Positions 1 to 8,096 of a stretch of 64,000 nt of DNA are shown in pieces. Made by a program: the position numbers and the translations under genes. The notes under the pieces are model-generated. The model was not told where the DNA came from. It worked only from the letters and a program-made list of their open reading frames with translations, and ran no database searches. Each line of letters starts with the position of its first letter. Positions within the stretch are counted from its first letter, which is position 1. Origin of the DNA: Achromobacter seleniivolatilans (GTDB lineage: Bacteria > Pseudomonadota > Gammaproteobacteria > Burkholderiales > Burkholderiaceae_B); assembly GCF_030864005.1 (NCBI RefSeq), contig NZ_CP132976.1, positions 4,526,001 through 4,590,000 on the forward strand, in the 5' to 3' direction.

Positions 1-526
1 TGATGACGCTGCAACCGGCGGCCAGCGCCGCCGCAAGCTTGCGCGCTGGCGTAATCGCCGGGAAATTCCACGGTGTGAAAGCGGCCACCGGGCCGATGGG
101 CTGACGCTTTACCAGCTGCTGTACACCGGGACGATTTGCCGGCACGACTCGTCCCTCTATGCGCCTCGCTTCTTCTGCAAACCACTCGAAGTACTCTGCG
201 GCACGGGACACTTCATCGCGGCTTTCGGCCAAGGGCTTGCCCTCTTCAAGCGTCATCAAGGTGGCGATGTGCTCGGCGCGTTCGCGCATCAGGTCCGCTG
301 CGCGTTTCAGAATCCGGGCCCGCTCGATGGGAAATGCAGCGCGCCAGACGTTGAAGGCCTGCTGTGTGGCTTGCAGCGCGCGATCCAGATCCGCGGCCGT
401 CGCCAACGGCACCCGGCCCAATTCTTTGCGGGTGGCGGGATCGACCACGCTTGCCGTGCCGCGTTCGCTCGCGCCTATCCATTCACCGTTAATAAATAGA
501 TAAAGCGGATCATAGTTGCCATTCAT
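1..526 (-). CDS. NAD(P)-dependent aldehyde dehydrogenase, N-terminal part (gabD-like)
   Basis: The frame is open from an ATG at 526 to the left window edge, so about 175 N-terminal residues are present and the catalytic Cys and Glu lie outside. The translation starts MNGNYDPLYLFINGEW and contains the typical EWxGA, VVDPATxxELG, LMTLEEGKPLAESRDE and FTPWNFP segments of succinate-semialdehyde/aldehyde dehydrogenases. FTPWNFP is the cofactor-side Asn motif of the family. The enzyme oxidises an aldehyde to an acid in the cytoplasm; the substrate cannot be told, but the succinate-semialdehyde subfamily (LEEGKP) is the best match. A GGAGTG ribosome site lies 7-12 bases before the ATG. The gene is divergent from the LysR gene at 807, which suggests control by that regulator. 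Confidence 0.9.
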   Translation of the reverse strand, partial: MNGNYDPLYLFINGEWIGASERGTASVVDPATRKELGRVPLATAADLDRALQATQQAFNVWRAAFPIERARILKRAADLMRERAEHIATLMTLEEGKPLAESRDEVSRAAEYFEWFAEEARRIEGRVVPANRPGVQQLVKRQPIGPVAAFTPWNFPAITPARKLAAALAAGCSVI

Positions 527-806
527 CACTGCACACTCCGACTAGGGTGACCGGCACATGCCGGGGTCAATTCTGCTTGGCGGAACTGCCGGCGACTGAC
601 CATGGACCAAAGTCTAGGCGCGAGCCGCGCGGGGATTTAGCCCTATACGAAGGAATGACTTTTCTTTCAGGAGGAAAAGTCGTCTGATGCAGGGGTGTGC
701 TGGACTGCGCCACAGGGCGGCCAGCCGCGCAGGAGATGGGATCTCCATAATCGGCATGCCCATGTAGCGGGCAAGCGCCGCAGAATGACCACCATGGACT
801 CAGGCG
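527..806. promoter_or_regulatory. Divergent promoter region between aldehyde dehydrogenase and LysR gene
   Basis: This 280-base gap separates two divergent genes and must hold both promoters. It contains a perfect 8-base inverted repeat, GACTTTTC at 657-664 and GAAAAGTC at 674-681 with a 9-base spacer. The repeat includes the T-N11-A spacing typical of LysR-type operators. Assignment as the LysR binding site is inference from position and symmetry. Confidence 0.5.
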
Positions 807-1751
807 ATGGACAAGCTATACAACATGTCAGTGTTTACGAAAGTCGTGGAAATGGGCAGCTTCACCGCCGTCGCCAACCACCTCAGCACCACGGTCGGCA
901 ACATCTCCCGCGCGGTCACTGTGCTTGAAGAAGGGGTCAATGCCCGCCTGCTTCAGCGTTCCACGCGGCGCTTGGCCGTCACGGACGCCGGCCGCCGCTT
1001 CTATGAGCGTTGCGTCGCCATCCTGGGCGACGTCGAGCGCGCCGAAGCCGAAGCGGGCGACGCACTGATCGCACCCCGGGGCGTCTTGCGCGTCCATGCG
1101 GTGCCTGGTTTGGGGAGGCAGCTTGTCGCACGCGCAGCGATGGCGTACCGGCAAATCTATCCCGACGTATCAGTAGACCTGCTGCTCTCTCAACGCATGC
1201 CGAATCTGCTTGAAGAACAATTGGATGTCGGCATCGTGATTGCCCGCTCGCTGCCAGACTCAAATTACGTTACGCAGAAAATCGGTGTCAGCCACTGCAT
1301 TCTGGCGGCGTCCCCTGCCTATCTTGAACAACACTCCGCCCCACGCTCGCCCCAGGATCTTGCCCGCCACAGTTGCGTGTTACTCAGCACGGTGGACTAC
1401 GCCCCGGATGCGTGGCATCTGGAAGGACCCGAAGGCGCTTTCACCCACTGCCCAACAGGGGCTCATCTGGGCGTCAATGATATGGATGCCATGGCAACAG
1501 CGTTGCGAGATGGAGCAGGCCTGGGCCTGATCGCTGGATTCTCGGCCATCGAAGACTTGCGCAAGGGCACATTGGTGCGCGTGCTGCCCGGGTACTACAC
1601 CAACGCGCGCAACGTGTACGCGCTTTACCCCTCACGTCAATTCGTCGATGCGAAGACCAAACTATTCGTCGATGCGCTCAAACTGCACGTGGGCGACCAG
1701 CTCGCAAGCTATGCCGCCGAGCTGGGGATTGCTTGGGATGAAAAGGCCTGA
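807..1751 (+). CDS. LysR-family transcriptional regulator
   Basis: The product is 314 residues, the normal length for this family. An N-terminal winged helix-turn-helix spans about residues 10-65 (FTKVVEMGSFTAVANHLS, then the recognition-helix stretch and RSTRRLAVTDAGRRFYERC). It is followed by a periplasmic-binding-protein-like effector domain to the C terminus. Many relatives with this LLQRSTRRL sequence regulate a divergent oxidoreductase gene. The divergent neighbour here is an aldehyde dehydrogenase, so it is the likely target. The inducer is unknown. An alternative in-frame ATG is at 825. No strong ribosome site decides between the two; 807 keeps the full family N terminus. Confidence 0.9.
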   Translation: MDKLYNMSVFTKVVEMGSFTAVANHLSTTVGNISRAVTVLEEGVNARLLQRSTRRLAVTDAGRRFYERCVAILGDVERAEAEAGDALIAPRGVLRVHAVPGLGRQLVARAAMAYRQIYPDVSVDLLLSQRMPNLLEEQLDVGIVIARSLPDSNYVTQKIGVSHCILAASPAYLEQHSAPRSPQDLARHSCVLLSTVDYAPDAWHLEGPEGAFTHCPTGAHLGVNDMDAMATALRDGAGLGLIAGFSAIEDLRKGTLVRVLPGYYTNARNVYALYPSRQFVDAKTKLFVDALKLHVGDQLASYAAELGIAWDEKA

Positions 1752-1761
1752 CCACACGGTG

Positions 1762-2970
1762 TCAACGCGTGCAACCCGACCCCGTCTGTGACCCTGGCAA
1801 CGGCGTATCGCCAGCGGTATTCCCGGCGAACTTACGAATTTTCTCCGCCAGGTCGGGCGTCGGACGTTCGTAGCCGTAGCAATACGGCGGCGTCGGAGCC
1901 GATTCAGGGCGGTAGTCTTGCAGCACCGGTTTCGCGTCGCCCAGATACAGATTGTCTTTCAGCCGCAGGAAGGCCTTGTAGTCGCGCGTGTAGCCATGCT
2001 GCGTCTTCAACTTTTCATAGGCGCCGCGATCTGATTCGCCATTGTCCAGCGCACTGCGTTGGGCGGCGATGGGGATATAACGGCAGTAGTTCACGTTGAT
2101 TCCTTCCACTGTCGGGAAGAATTCGGGCTCCACGCATTTGCGCTGCGTGGTGTTGTTGAATATGTTCCCTTCGACCAGCGCGCGGGCCTCCAGGCTGAAA
2201 CTCATGCCGTAGAAATCCCAGTTCTCCAGCAGGTTGTTGAACAAATGGAACGTGCCGAATTGCCCTCTTGGATTGCGCTGCACGGTATTGAAGAAATAGT
2301 TGTGGTGCAGCGTTACCCGCGCGATCGAATCGCGGTCGTAGTTTTCGAACAGATTCTTCGAGGTTATGTTGTTGAGCAACATGACCTTGTTCGAGTTATG
2401 GAATTTCGTCCATGAAATCGTGACGTCGGTCGAGCCGTTCTTCACGTTCAGCAGCCTGTCCGACATCCGCGAAAGATCCATATGATCCACCCACACGTCG
2501 CGGCTGCCATTGGCCACATTCACCGCTTGCGTCAGCCGGTTCAAGCGCCCGTCTATCGTGAGATGGGTCAGGATGACGTTTTTGCTGCCATACACGCCCA
2601 GCCCATCGTCAATCAAGGTGACCTGCTTGCCGCGTCCATCGATTGTTATGTTCGACGGCACACGCAGCTGTGAATCCAGGACGATCGTCATGTCGGAAGC
2701 GAAGCGGACCCATGTGGGTCCTTTCTTGGCTTGCGCCAGCGCGTCCCGCAACGTACCCGGCCCCGCGTCCTTGTCGGACGTAACCTCGATAAACTTTCCG
2801 CCCAAGCCGCCGGTAGCCTTCGCGCCATAGCCTTCGCGTTGAGCAAGCAGCGCGGAGACAAACGGGCAGTGTTCATCCGGGCTTTTGCACGACTCGCTCG
2901 CGGCCGCCGCGCCGCCATACAAGGTGGCCAAGGCAAGCAGCCAACGTATCGCAGTGGTTCCTGACTTCAT
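1762..2970 (-). CDS. vexL: Pectate-lyase-family (PL1) periplasmic polysaccharide lyase, VexL-like
   Basis: The 402-residue product has a signal peptide of about 24 residues ending in AAAA. A PL1 parallel beta-helix follows, with GGKFIEVTSDKDAGPGTLRDAL at the start, the vWiDH-type motif VWVDH at 159-163 and RNPRGQFG at 232-239. The family cleaves alpha-1,4-linked uronic acid polymers by beta-elimination. It is the last gene of a Vi-antigen-like capsule operon, and its ATG overlaps the stop of the vexE-like gene (ATGA). From memory, Achromobacter Vi loci encode a periplasmic Vi lyase of this fold, VexL, and this gene fits by fold, signal peptide and position. One oddity: the family pattern RxPxxR reads RNPRGQ here, so the second Arg is Gln. 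A general secreted pectate lyase is the alternative. Confidence 0.85.
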   Translation of the reverse strand: MKSGTTAIRWLLALATLYGGAAAASESCKSPDEHCPFVSALLAQREGYGAKATGGLGGKFIEVTSDKDAGPGTLRDALAQAKKGPTWVRFASDMTIVLDSQLRVPSNITIDGRGKQVTLIDDGLGVYGSKNVILTHLTIDGRLNRLTQAVNVANGSRDVWVDHMDLSRMSDRLLNVKNGSTDVTISWTKFHNSNKVMLLNNITSKNLFENYDRDSIARVTLHHNYFFNTVQRNPRGQFGTFHLFNNLLENWDFYGMSFSLEARALVEGNIFNNTTQRKCVEPEFFPTVEGINVNYCRYIPIAAQRSALDNGESDRGAYEKLKTQHGYTRDYKAFLRLKDNLYLGDAKPVLQDYRPESAPTPPYCYGYERPTPDLAEKIRKFAGNTAGDTPLPGSQTGSGCTR

Positions 2971-4880
2971 CGATCACTCCCCAACGCCGACCGGTCAGCC
3001 GATGTCACGTGCCGCCAGATGCCGCCGCTCAGGCGCAGGTTCTCCGGGGGGCCTGCCACATGGTCGCGCAGCCTGTCGAAATAAGCCTTCTGCCAACGCA
3101 ATGAATACGCTTCGGCATCCTCGCCGGGATTGACTGCTGGCAGCATCTCCAGCGTATACGCCATATGGCCGTTTTCCCAGCGAGGCGCGTAGAACACCGA
3201 TGGCACGCCAAGACGATGTGCCAAATGGGACGCAAAGCTGGAGTAGGTCACTTCCTGCCCTTCGAAAGTCGTGCGCGGCGCGGCCGGGTTCGCCGCGCCG
3301 TCGATGGCCAGGCACAGCACGTTGCCCGCTCCAAGCGCACGCAGGCAGGACTTGGCAACCTGCGCCTCGGTCTGATCCGCAGTGGAAATCAAGGCCGCAG
3401 AATAGCTGCTTTTGGCGATGCTGGGCGCGGTTGCAAGCCAGCGCGAAGGTATGCCCAGCAATTCCAACGCCATCAGCCCGGCGTACATAGGACCGACGTG
3501 AGCAGTAGCCACCACAACGCCCCGGCCGGATGCCAACAGCGGCGCAAAGAAACGTTCGCCGGTATCCAGCTCACCCAGCACCTGCATGGCCTCTTCGACG
3601 TTGTCTTCGCGGCACTCAAGCCAATCGAACAAAAGATGATCCACCAGGTGACCCCAACGCGCCCGCCGTTCCCACTGCACGCGATCGGCGCCGGCATCAC
3701 CGCGCAACGACCACGCCCAGTCCAGCCGGGCCTGCGGTATGGGAGCCGTATCCAGCCGTTCGTCCAACTGGCTCAGGGCCTCCTGGAAAGTCTTGGGAAG
3801 ATGGCTGCTGCGCTTTGCGACGTATTGATCGTACAGCGCTTCGGCCTCTTGCTTGCGGCCCGCTTGAGACAGCGCGCCGATAGCCGAGCGCTGCCAAAGC
3901 ATTTTCTCCGGTGATTTTTCGACCAGTTTCATCATTTGATCGGCGGCCTGGTCATACTGCAACGTGTATCGCAAGGCACGCGCATACAGGGCCCGGGTCT
4001 GCTCCAAATCCGGCGCCAGTTCAGTGGCCTGCGTCAGCGGCGCCACGGCTTCCTTGTAGCGCCCGGCGCGCAACAACGTTTCGCCATACAGCGAAAGCAG
4101 TCTTACGTCCGCGGGCGCCGCACTCAAGCCGGCCTTGAAGTGTTCCAACGCATGTACCTTGCGGTCGTCTTCGTTGCCGCGACGAAGGTGCGATATGCCG
4201 AGCGATGAGCGCAGCGCAGCGCTATCGTGGCCAGCGCTCAACGCCGCCGCGCCAAACCGGATCGCCGCTTCCACCCTGCCATCTTCGGTCAAGGCACGAA
4301 TAGCCATCGTCGCCAAGCGTTCGTTTTGCAGCTTTTCCGGCTCCAGAACCGCCGCAATGCTTGCCGCTTCGGCCACATCGCCATTGCGCGCAAAGGCCAA
4401 CATCCAGAAGTACGCTTCGCCGGGTTCCCCCTTCGCAACAGCTATGGTTGCGCGGGCCACCTCAGCCGCATCGGCGACCCGTCCGGCCTGCACCCGCAAT
4501 TGAATTCTCGCCCCATGCAGCGCCGCAGAATCCGGCTCAATGCGGGCGGCGGCATCCGCCTGGGCGATGGCCTGCTCCCATTGCTCCGTACGCCCCAGCA
4601 GGCTCGCGAGCAGCCGGCGATCGTCGGCGCGCGCCGGATATGCGGCGGCAAGACTCTCAAGCGCGGCGATCGCAGGCGCGAATTTGCTCTCTCGCACGTA
4701 CGGCGAAACCAGCAATCGGCGTACGTCCCGCCAGCCTTCGTCAACCTGCACCAGCGCCGGTGCAAGCATGGCCATGGCGCGTACGGGGTCCTGCGCGCCA
4801 TGGATTTCTTGGATGACATCGCGTAGCCGGGTGGCAGCGCCGGCATCAGCGCGACGCGTTTCAATCACCGTATCAACCAT
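2967..4880 (-). CDS. vexE: TPR plus LpxL-like acyltransferase-fold protein, VexE-like
   Basis: The 637-residue product has an N-terminal helical TPR-type array to about residue 375. A C-terminal domain follows with the look of the LpxL/HtrB lysophospholipid acyltransferase family (VVVATAH at 455-461, then an LLxIPSRW-like stretch, and VPSVFYAPRWENG further on). In the Salmonella Vi locus the last vex gene, vexE (about 660 residues), encodes such a protein and is needed for the acylated end of the capsule chain. Size and gene position agree. The family HX4(D/E) motif reads H461-V-G-P-M-Y466 here, so the acidic residue is not in its usual place. It overlaps vexD by 8 bases and vexL by 4. No signal peptide is seen; it is probably cytoplasmic or peripheral to the inner membrane. 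Confidence 0.8.
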   Translation of the reverse strand: MVDTVIETRRADAGAATRLRDVIQEIHGAQDPVRAMAMLAPALVQVDEGWRDVRRLLVSPYVRESKFAPAIAALESLAAAYPARADDRRLLASLLGRTEQWEQAIAQADAAARIEPDSAALHGARIQLRVQAGRVADAAEVARATIAVAKGEPGEAYFWMLAFARNGDVAEAASIAAVLEPEKLQNERLATMAIRALTEDGRVEAAIRFGAAALSAGHDSAALRSSLGISHLRRGNEDDRKVHALEHFKAGLSAAPADVRLLSLYGETLLRAGRYKEAVAPLTQATELAPDLEQTRALYARALRYTLQYDQAADQMMKLVEKSPEKMLWQRSAIGALSQAGRKQEAEALYDQYVAKRSSHLPKTFQEALSQLDERLDTAPIPQARLDWAWSLRGDAGADRVQWERRARWGHLVDHLLFDWLECREDNVEEAMQVLGELDTGERFFAPLLASGRGVVVATAHVGPMYAGLMALELLGIPSRWLATAPSIAKSSYSAALISTADQTEAQVAKSCLRALGAGNVLCLAIDGAANPAAPRTTFEGQEVTYSSFASHLAHRLGVPSVFYAPRWENGHMAYTLEMLPAVNPGEDAEAYSLRWQKAYFDRLRDHVAGPPENLRLSGGIWRHVTSADRSALGSDR

Positions 4881-6162
4881 GACGCAACCCCCTCAACAAT
4901 GCCATCGCCACACGAGAAATAAACATCAAAACAAAGCCCAGCGCCAGTGCCTGGAGCAGCAGAATTCCGGTGCGCGGGCTGCTCGGGCGGTCCGTGGGAA
5001 CTGGCTGCGCGATGATGGACAAGTACCGCTGCAATCGCAGGGTATCCGTCACGGCCTGCTGATACGACTGCTGCGCCAAAGTCAGATTCGAATCCGCGAA
5101 CGCCTGGGTATTCCTCAGCGCCTCATAGGACTTGAGCTGTGTCGCTTCGGTATTACCTTCGCCACTCAAGCGGCGGCGCACGGCGCTGATCCGCTTGTTC
5201 AGGGCCGCGACCTGAAGCTCGGCAGGTTTCAGCATGAAGTGATCCTTATTGCCCAGCGCTCGAATCTTGTCGAGATTGATTTGCGCGCTGCTGAGTTCTC
5301 CCTCAAGTTGGCTGGACAGGTTCAACAGCATGGCCACCGTCGCCGTCGGATCGATGTTGCCGTGGGTGGTCCGCCACGCCGTCAACGCATCCCGGGCCGC
5401 AAGCGCCTTTTTTTCTGCCCGCTTGACCGACTCCTCGCTCACCTTCAATTTGTCGGCCACGCCTTTTTCGTTCATCGTGCTGACAAACTCTTCCGCCAAG
5501 CCGATAAGCGCCTTCGACAATATCGCGGCGTGCTCCGAGGAAAATGCGCTCACGCGCAGTACATCGATCTGCTCCAAGGCGTTGAACGACACTTGAACCG
5601 ACGCTTTGTACGCGCGATACAGATCGTCTTCGCTCGAATCTTCGGAAAGATGGTTGAGCGGGTCCATGCCGGTATGGATCAGGTACTGGCGCAGGCCCAC
5701 TTTCTGATCAAGCTGCTGCATGGCGTCGCGCGATTGGAGGAAATCCCTGACCGCCCAGCCGTCCACAAAGCCGCCCAGCATGCCGCCCATGTTCCCGGTG
5801 GTAAGCAGGCTGGCTGCGCCGCCACCGCCGCCTTGCTGCCCCGAGCCCGACTGCACGAAAAACCGCGACTCCGCTTCGTAGCGTGGCGTCGCGATGCAAA
5901 GCACATAGACCAGCGCAAACGCGACCGGTGCGATCACGATAAGCGCATTGATCCAGCGATGGCGGCGGCGCTCGCGCATCAACGACTGCCGCTCGCGGCG
6001 GCGGCGTTCGATCTCGGACCCGCCGTCAGAGCCCGACGCCGTCCTCGAAGCCGCCTCCGAAGCCGTCGTCGCCTGTGCCGGATTCGCTCCTAGATCGTCT
6101 CGGGGGGAATTTGCTGATGCACTGGTCGAGGTCGTCTTCGATGCTGAGAGCACTTCGTTCAT
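4873..6162 (-). CDS. vexD: Capsule export inner-membrane protein, KpsE/VexD family
   Basis: The product is 429 residues, close to VexD length. It has a Ser/Thr/Ala-rich cytoplasmic N terminus and a basic RERRRHRW stretch. A first membrane helix spans about 70-90 and ends in CIATPRYEAES, the family's first periplasmic motif. A long periplasmic coiled-coil section follows, then a second helix at about 395-418. It is a polysaccharide co-polymerase-type protein that links the inner-membrane ABC exporter to the outer-membrane VexA channel. The 6162 start has an AAAGG site 8 bases upstream, but it overlaps the vexC reading frame by 137 bases. An ATG at 5979 would remove the overlap but lacks a visible ribosome site. 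I keep 6162. Confidence 0.85.
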   Translation of the reverse strand: MNEVLSASKTTSTSASANSPRDDLGANPAQATTASEAASRTASGSDGGSEIERRRRERQSLMRERRRHRWINALIVIAPVAFALVYVLCIATPRYEAESRFFVQSGSGQQGGGGGAASLLTTGNMGGMLGGFVDGWAVRDFLQSRDAMQQLDQKVGLRQYLIHTGMDPLNHLSEDSSEDDLYRAYKASVQVSFNALEQIDVLRVSAFSSEHAAILSKALIGLAEEFVSTMNEKGVADKLKVSEESVKRAEKKALAARDALTAWRTTHGNIDPTATVAMLLNLSSQLEGELSSAQINLDKIRALGNKDHFMLKPAELQVAALNKRISAVRRRLSGEGNTEATQLKSYEALRNTQAFADSNLTLAQQSYQQAVTDTLRLQRYLSIIAQPVPTDRPSSPRTGILLLQALALGFVLMFISRVAMALLRGLRHG

Positions 6163-6739
6163 AGATCAAGCCTTTGAGGCAGTAGTCCGCCATCTGATTC
6201 TGGCGGTAACTGGAAAGAATAAGTGTCCGGCCAATCAGCCGCTCTTCAAACAGAGCCAGCCAGAGGCGGGTGAAACGGCAAGGTTCGAAAGGAATCGCCC
6301 CTTCGATGACGTAGACATCGAACGCGGGAGCCAGCGCCAGCGCAAACGAAAACTCTTGCCGTGCGTAGAGCGGCCAATGCTCCATGGGCTTGGCCAGGCA
6401 TTTGGGATCACTGACCAGGTCCGCGACCAATTCGTACGTCTCGTCCGCATCGATCTCATACATCTCGCACACGAAATCGATGATGCTCAGGCCATCTGCC
6501 TTGCCACGGATGAAGCCTTGCCGGCCGATGGCCCACGAAACATTGCCATCGTGTTTGACGAAACCCTGGCGCGGCGGACGCAGGCAGCACAACACGTCGA
6601 CAATCTGACGATGCAGTTCCGGCGACTGCGAGAGCAAGGCATAGCGCCCGACCGGAATTTCAAGCGTGGCGTTGAGCAACAGCGGTTGCCTGCTACCAAA
6701 TGCGTAAGGTTCGTCAGTGACGCCATTGAGATGAATCAT
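6026..6739 (-). CDS. vexC: Degenerate ABC ATPase-like protein, KpsT/VexC position
   Basis: The product is 237 residues, the normal length for KpsT/VexC, and sits between vexB and vexD. The overall layout follows KpsT: GRYALL before the nucleotide loop, VSWAIG, FVCEMY, and an Asp-rich end. All motifs for ATP use are altered. The Walker A position (36-43) reads LSQSPELH with no GxGK; the signature position (121-127) reads HWPLYAR; the Walker B end (142-147) reads VYVIEG with Gly at the catalytic Glu; the switch His position reads Y178. The frame is open and co-directional, so this is not an obvious frameshift pseudogene. It may be a structural subunit or a non-hydrolysing partner of an ATPase encoded elsewhere. 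The last 45 residues overlap the vexD frame. Confidence 0.75.
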   Translation of the reverse strand: MIHLNGVTDEPYAFGSRQPLLLNATLEIPVGRYALLSQSPELHRQIVDVLCCLRPPRQGFVKHDGNVSWAIGRQGFIRGKADGLSIIDFVCEMYEIDADETYELVADLVSDPKCLAKPMEHWPLYARQEFSFALALAPAFDVYVIEGAIPFEPCRFTRLWLALFEERLIGRTLILSSYRQNQMADYCLKGLIYERSALSIEDDLDQCISKFPPRRSRSESGTGDDGFGGGFEDGVGL

Positions 6740-6748
6740 CGTCTTTCC

Positions 6749-8095
6749 TCACATGGGCTGGACATTGGGGCGGGCAAGACGCTCTGCCGCCAAGGCGACC
6801 ACCATCATGAACACCAACGACGTCAGGAAATAGCCCAGGCTCGCATCCTGCGAATCGTAGGCCTCGAAGTAGGCGGAGCGCAGAAGCTGCATGCCGTGCG
6901 CGAATGGAGACCAGAGTATCCAAGGCCGCAAATGCTCCGGTAACTGCTCCGACACAAAGAAGACGCTTGAGAAAATCTGAAGAAATCGCTCGATAACCGG
7001 CGCGAGCCTTAGAAAGAAGTGCCAGAAGGTGGCAATAGAACCGAACAGCACACCCATCGCAGCGCCGCAGCATCCCATCAGCACCACATACAGAATGAAT
7101 CCTGCCCAGCTTTGCGGCAGCGTGATGAGCCCGAGCGCGTGACCGGCGCTGATCAGTACCGCGAACACCACCAGATACACCGATACATAGATGAACGCCT
7201 GTACCAACGCACACATCAATGGCGTGACGCCCTGGAAATTCAGCATGCCACGGGCCGATATATAGGCCGTGCTGCTTCTGAAGACGATCTGCCGGAACAT
7301 GATCCACGTCGTTGCCCCCAGCAGCGAGAACGTCTGCACATCCATGCCCAGGATGAAATGCGTTCCCATCAGGATGTACAGCGACGAAATCAGCGTCAAC
7401 AGCACCACGGGGCCAACCAGAGCCCACAGCAATGCAATCCGGCTCTCGCCGTGTATCACGCGCAACTGATAGACGAACAACGCCAACAACGTGCGCCCGA
7501 CCGGCCGGCCTTTGCCTGCGTTGAGCGGGTGATGGCCTTCATGCAGCGCGTGCAAACGCTCCCGCAGAATCGTGAGATCGCCTGCCTCGCCCTGCGGCAG
7601 CTCAATTTCAAACGCAATGTCGTTGCGGGAGGCATGACGGCGCGCTTCGCGCGCCTCGTCCTGCTTACGGCGATCAACCCGCCGTGCATGCGCCGCGGCC
7701 AGGCGTTCGTCTTCCGCCACCAGTTTGACCGGCATGTAGCCCGGCGCAAACACCTGTGCGCCCGCGCGGATGTCCTGTTCAAGCAGGCGAACGATGAGAC
7801 GCAGCCGCCGCCGGGAAAAATCGGCAAGCGTCTCGTCGATCTCGCTGCGCGTAATCTCCGCATCCAACTCCGCCTGCACGGCTTCGTACACCGCTCGCCG
7901 GGCGGCCACAGAGTCGTGCGGTTCGCCTTGCAGGCGCGCGAGCAAGGGCTTGAGCAAGACGGCTGGAGTCGCCTTTGCTTCAAACAGCGCGGCCGGGTCC
8001 AGACGCCAATCGGCGACGCCTGTTCCCACCGCGTAGTTACTGTCCTTGCGGCGCGAGCGCCAGCCCTTTATCCGGTCCTCGTTGCTCATCGACAC
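6749..8095 (-). CDS. vexB: Capsule ABC exporter membrane subunit with N-terminal extension, KpsM/VexB family
   Basis: The C-terminal part from about residue 210 is a typical six-helix ABC-2 permease of capsule exporters. It contains YQLRVIHGESRIALLWALVGP, IMFRQIV and the loop ending in FAHGMQLLRSAYFEAY. KpsM and VexB are about 260 residues, while this protein is 448. The extra 200 N-terminal residues are charged and helical, with no signal peptide or membrane segment. Together with VexC it should move the lipid-linked polymer across the inner membrane. The gene starts one base after vexA ends and stops 9 bases before vexC. The extension matches no domain I recognise. Confidence 0.88.
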   Translation of the reverse strand: MSMSNEDRIKGWRSRRKDSNYAVGTGVADWRLDPAALFEAKATPAVLLKPLLARLQGEPHDSVAARRAVYEAVQAELDAEITRSEIDETLADFSRRRLRLIVRLLEQDIRAGAQVFAPGYMPVKLVAEDERLAAAHARRVDRRKQDEAREARRHASRNDIAFEIELPQGEAGDLTILRERLHALHEGHHPLNAGKGRPVGRTLLALFVYQLRVIHGESRIALLWALVGPVVLLTLISSLYILMGTHFILGMDVQTFSLLGATTWIMFRQIVFRSSTAYISARGMLNFQGVTPLMCALVQAFIYVSVYLVVFAVLISAGHALGLITLPQSWAGFILYVVLMGCCGAAMGVLFGSIATFWHFFLRLAPVIERFLQIFSSVFFVSEQLPEHLRPWILWSPFAHGMQLLRSAYFEAYDSQDASLGYFLTSLVFMMVVALAAERLARPNVQPM

Positions 8096-8096
8096 G

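Noticed and set aside
4540..6093. 517-codon plus-strand frame across vexD and vexE
   Set aside because: It is antisense to two homologous capsule genes and has no family motif.
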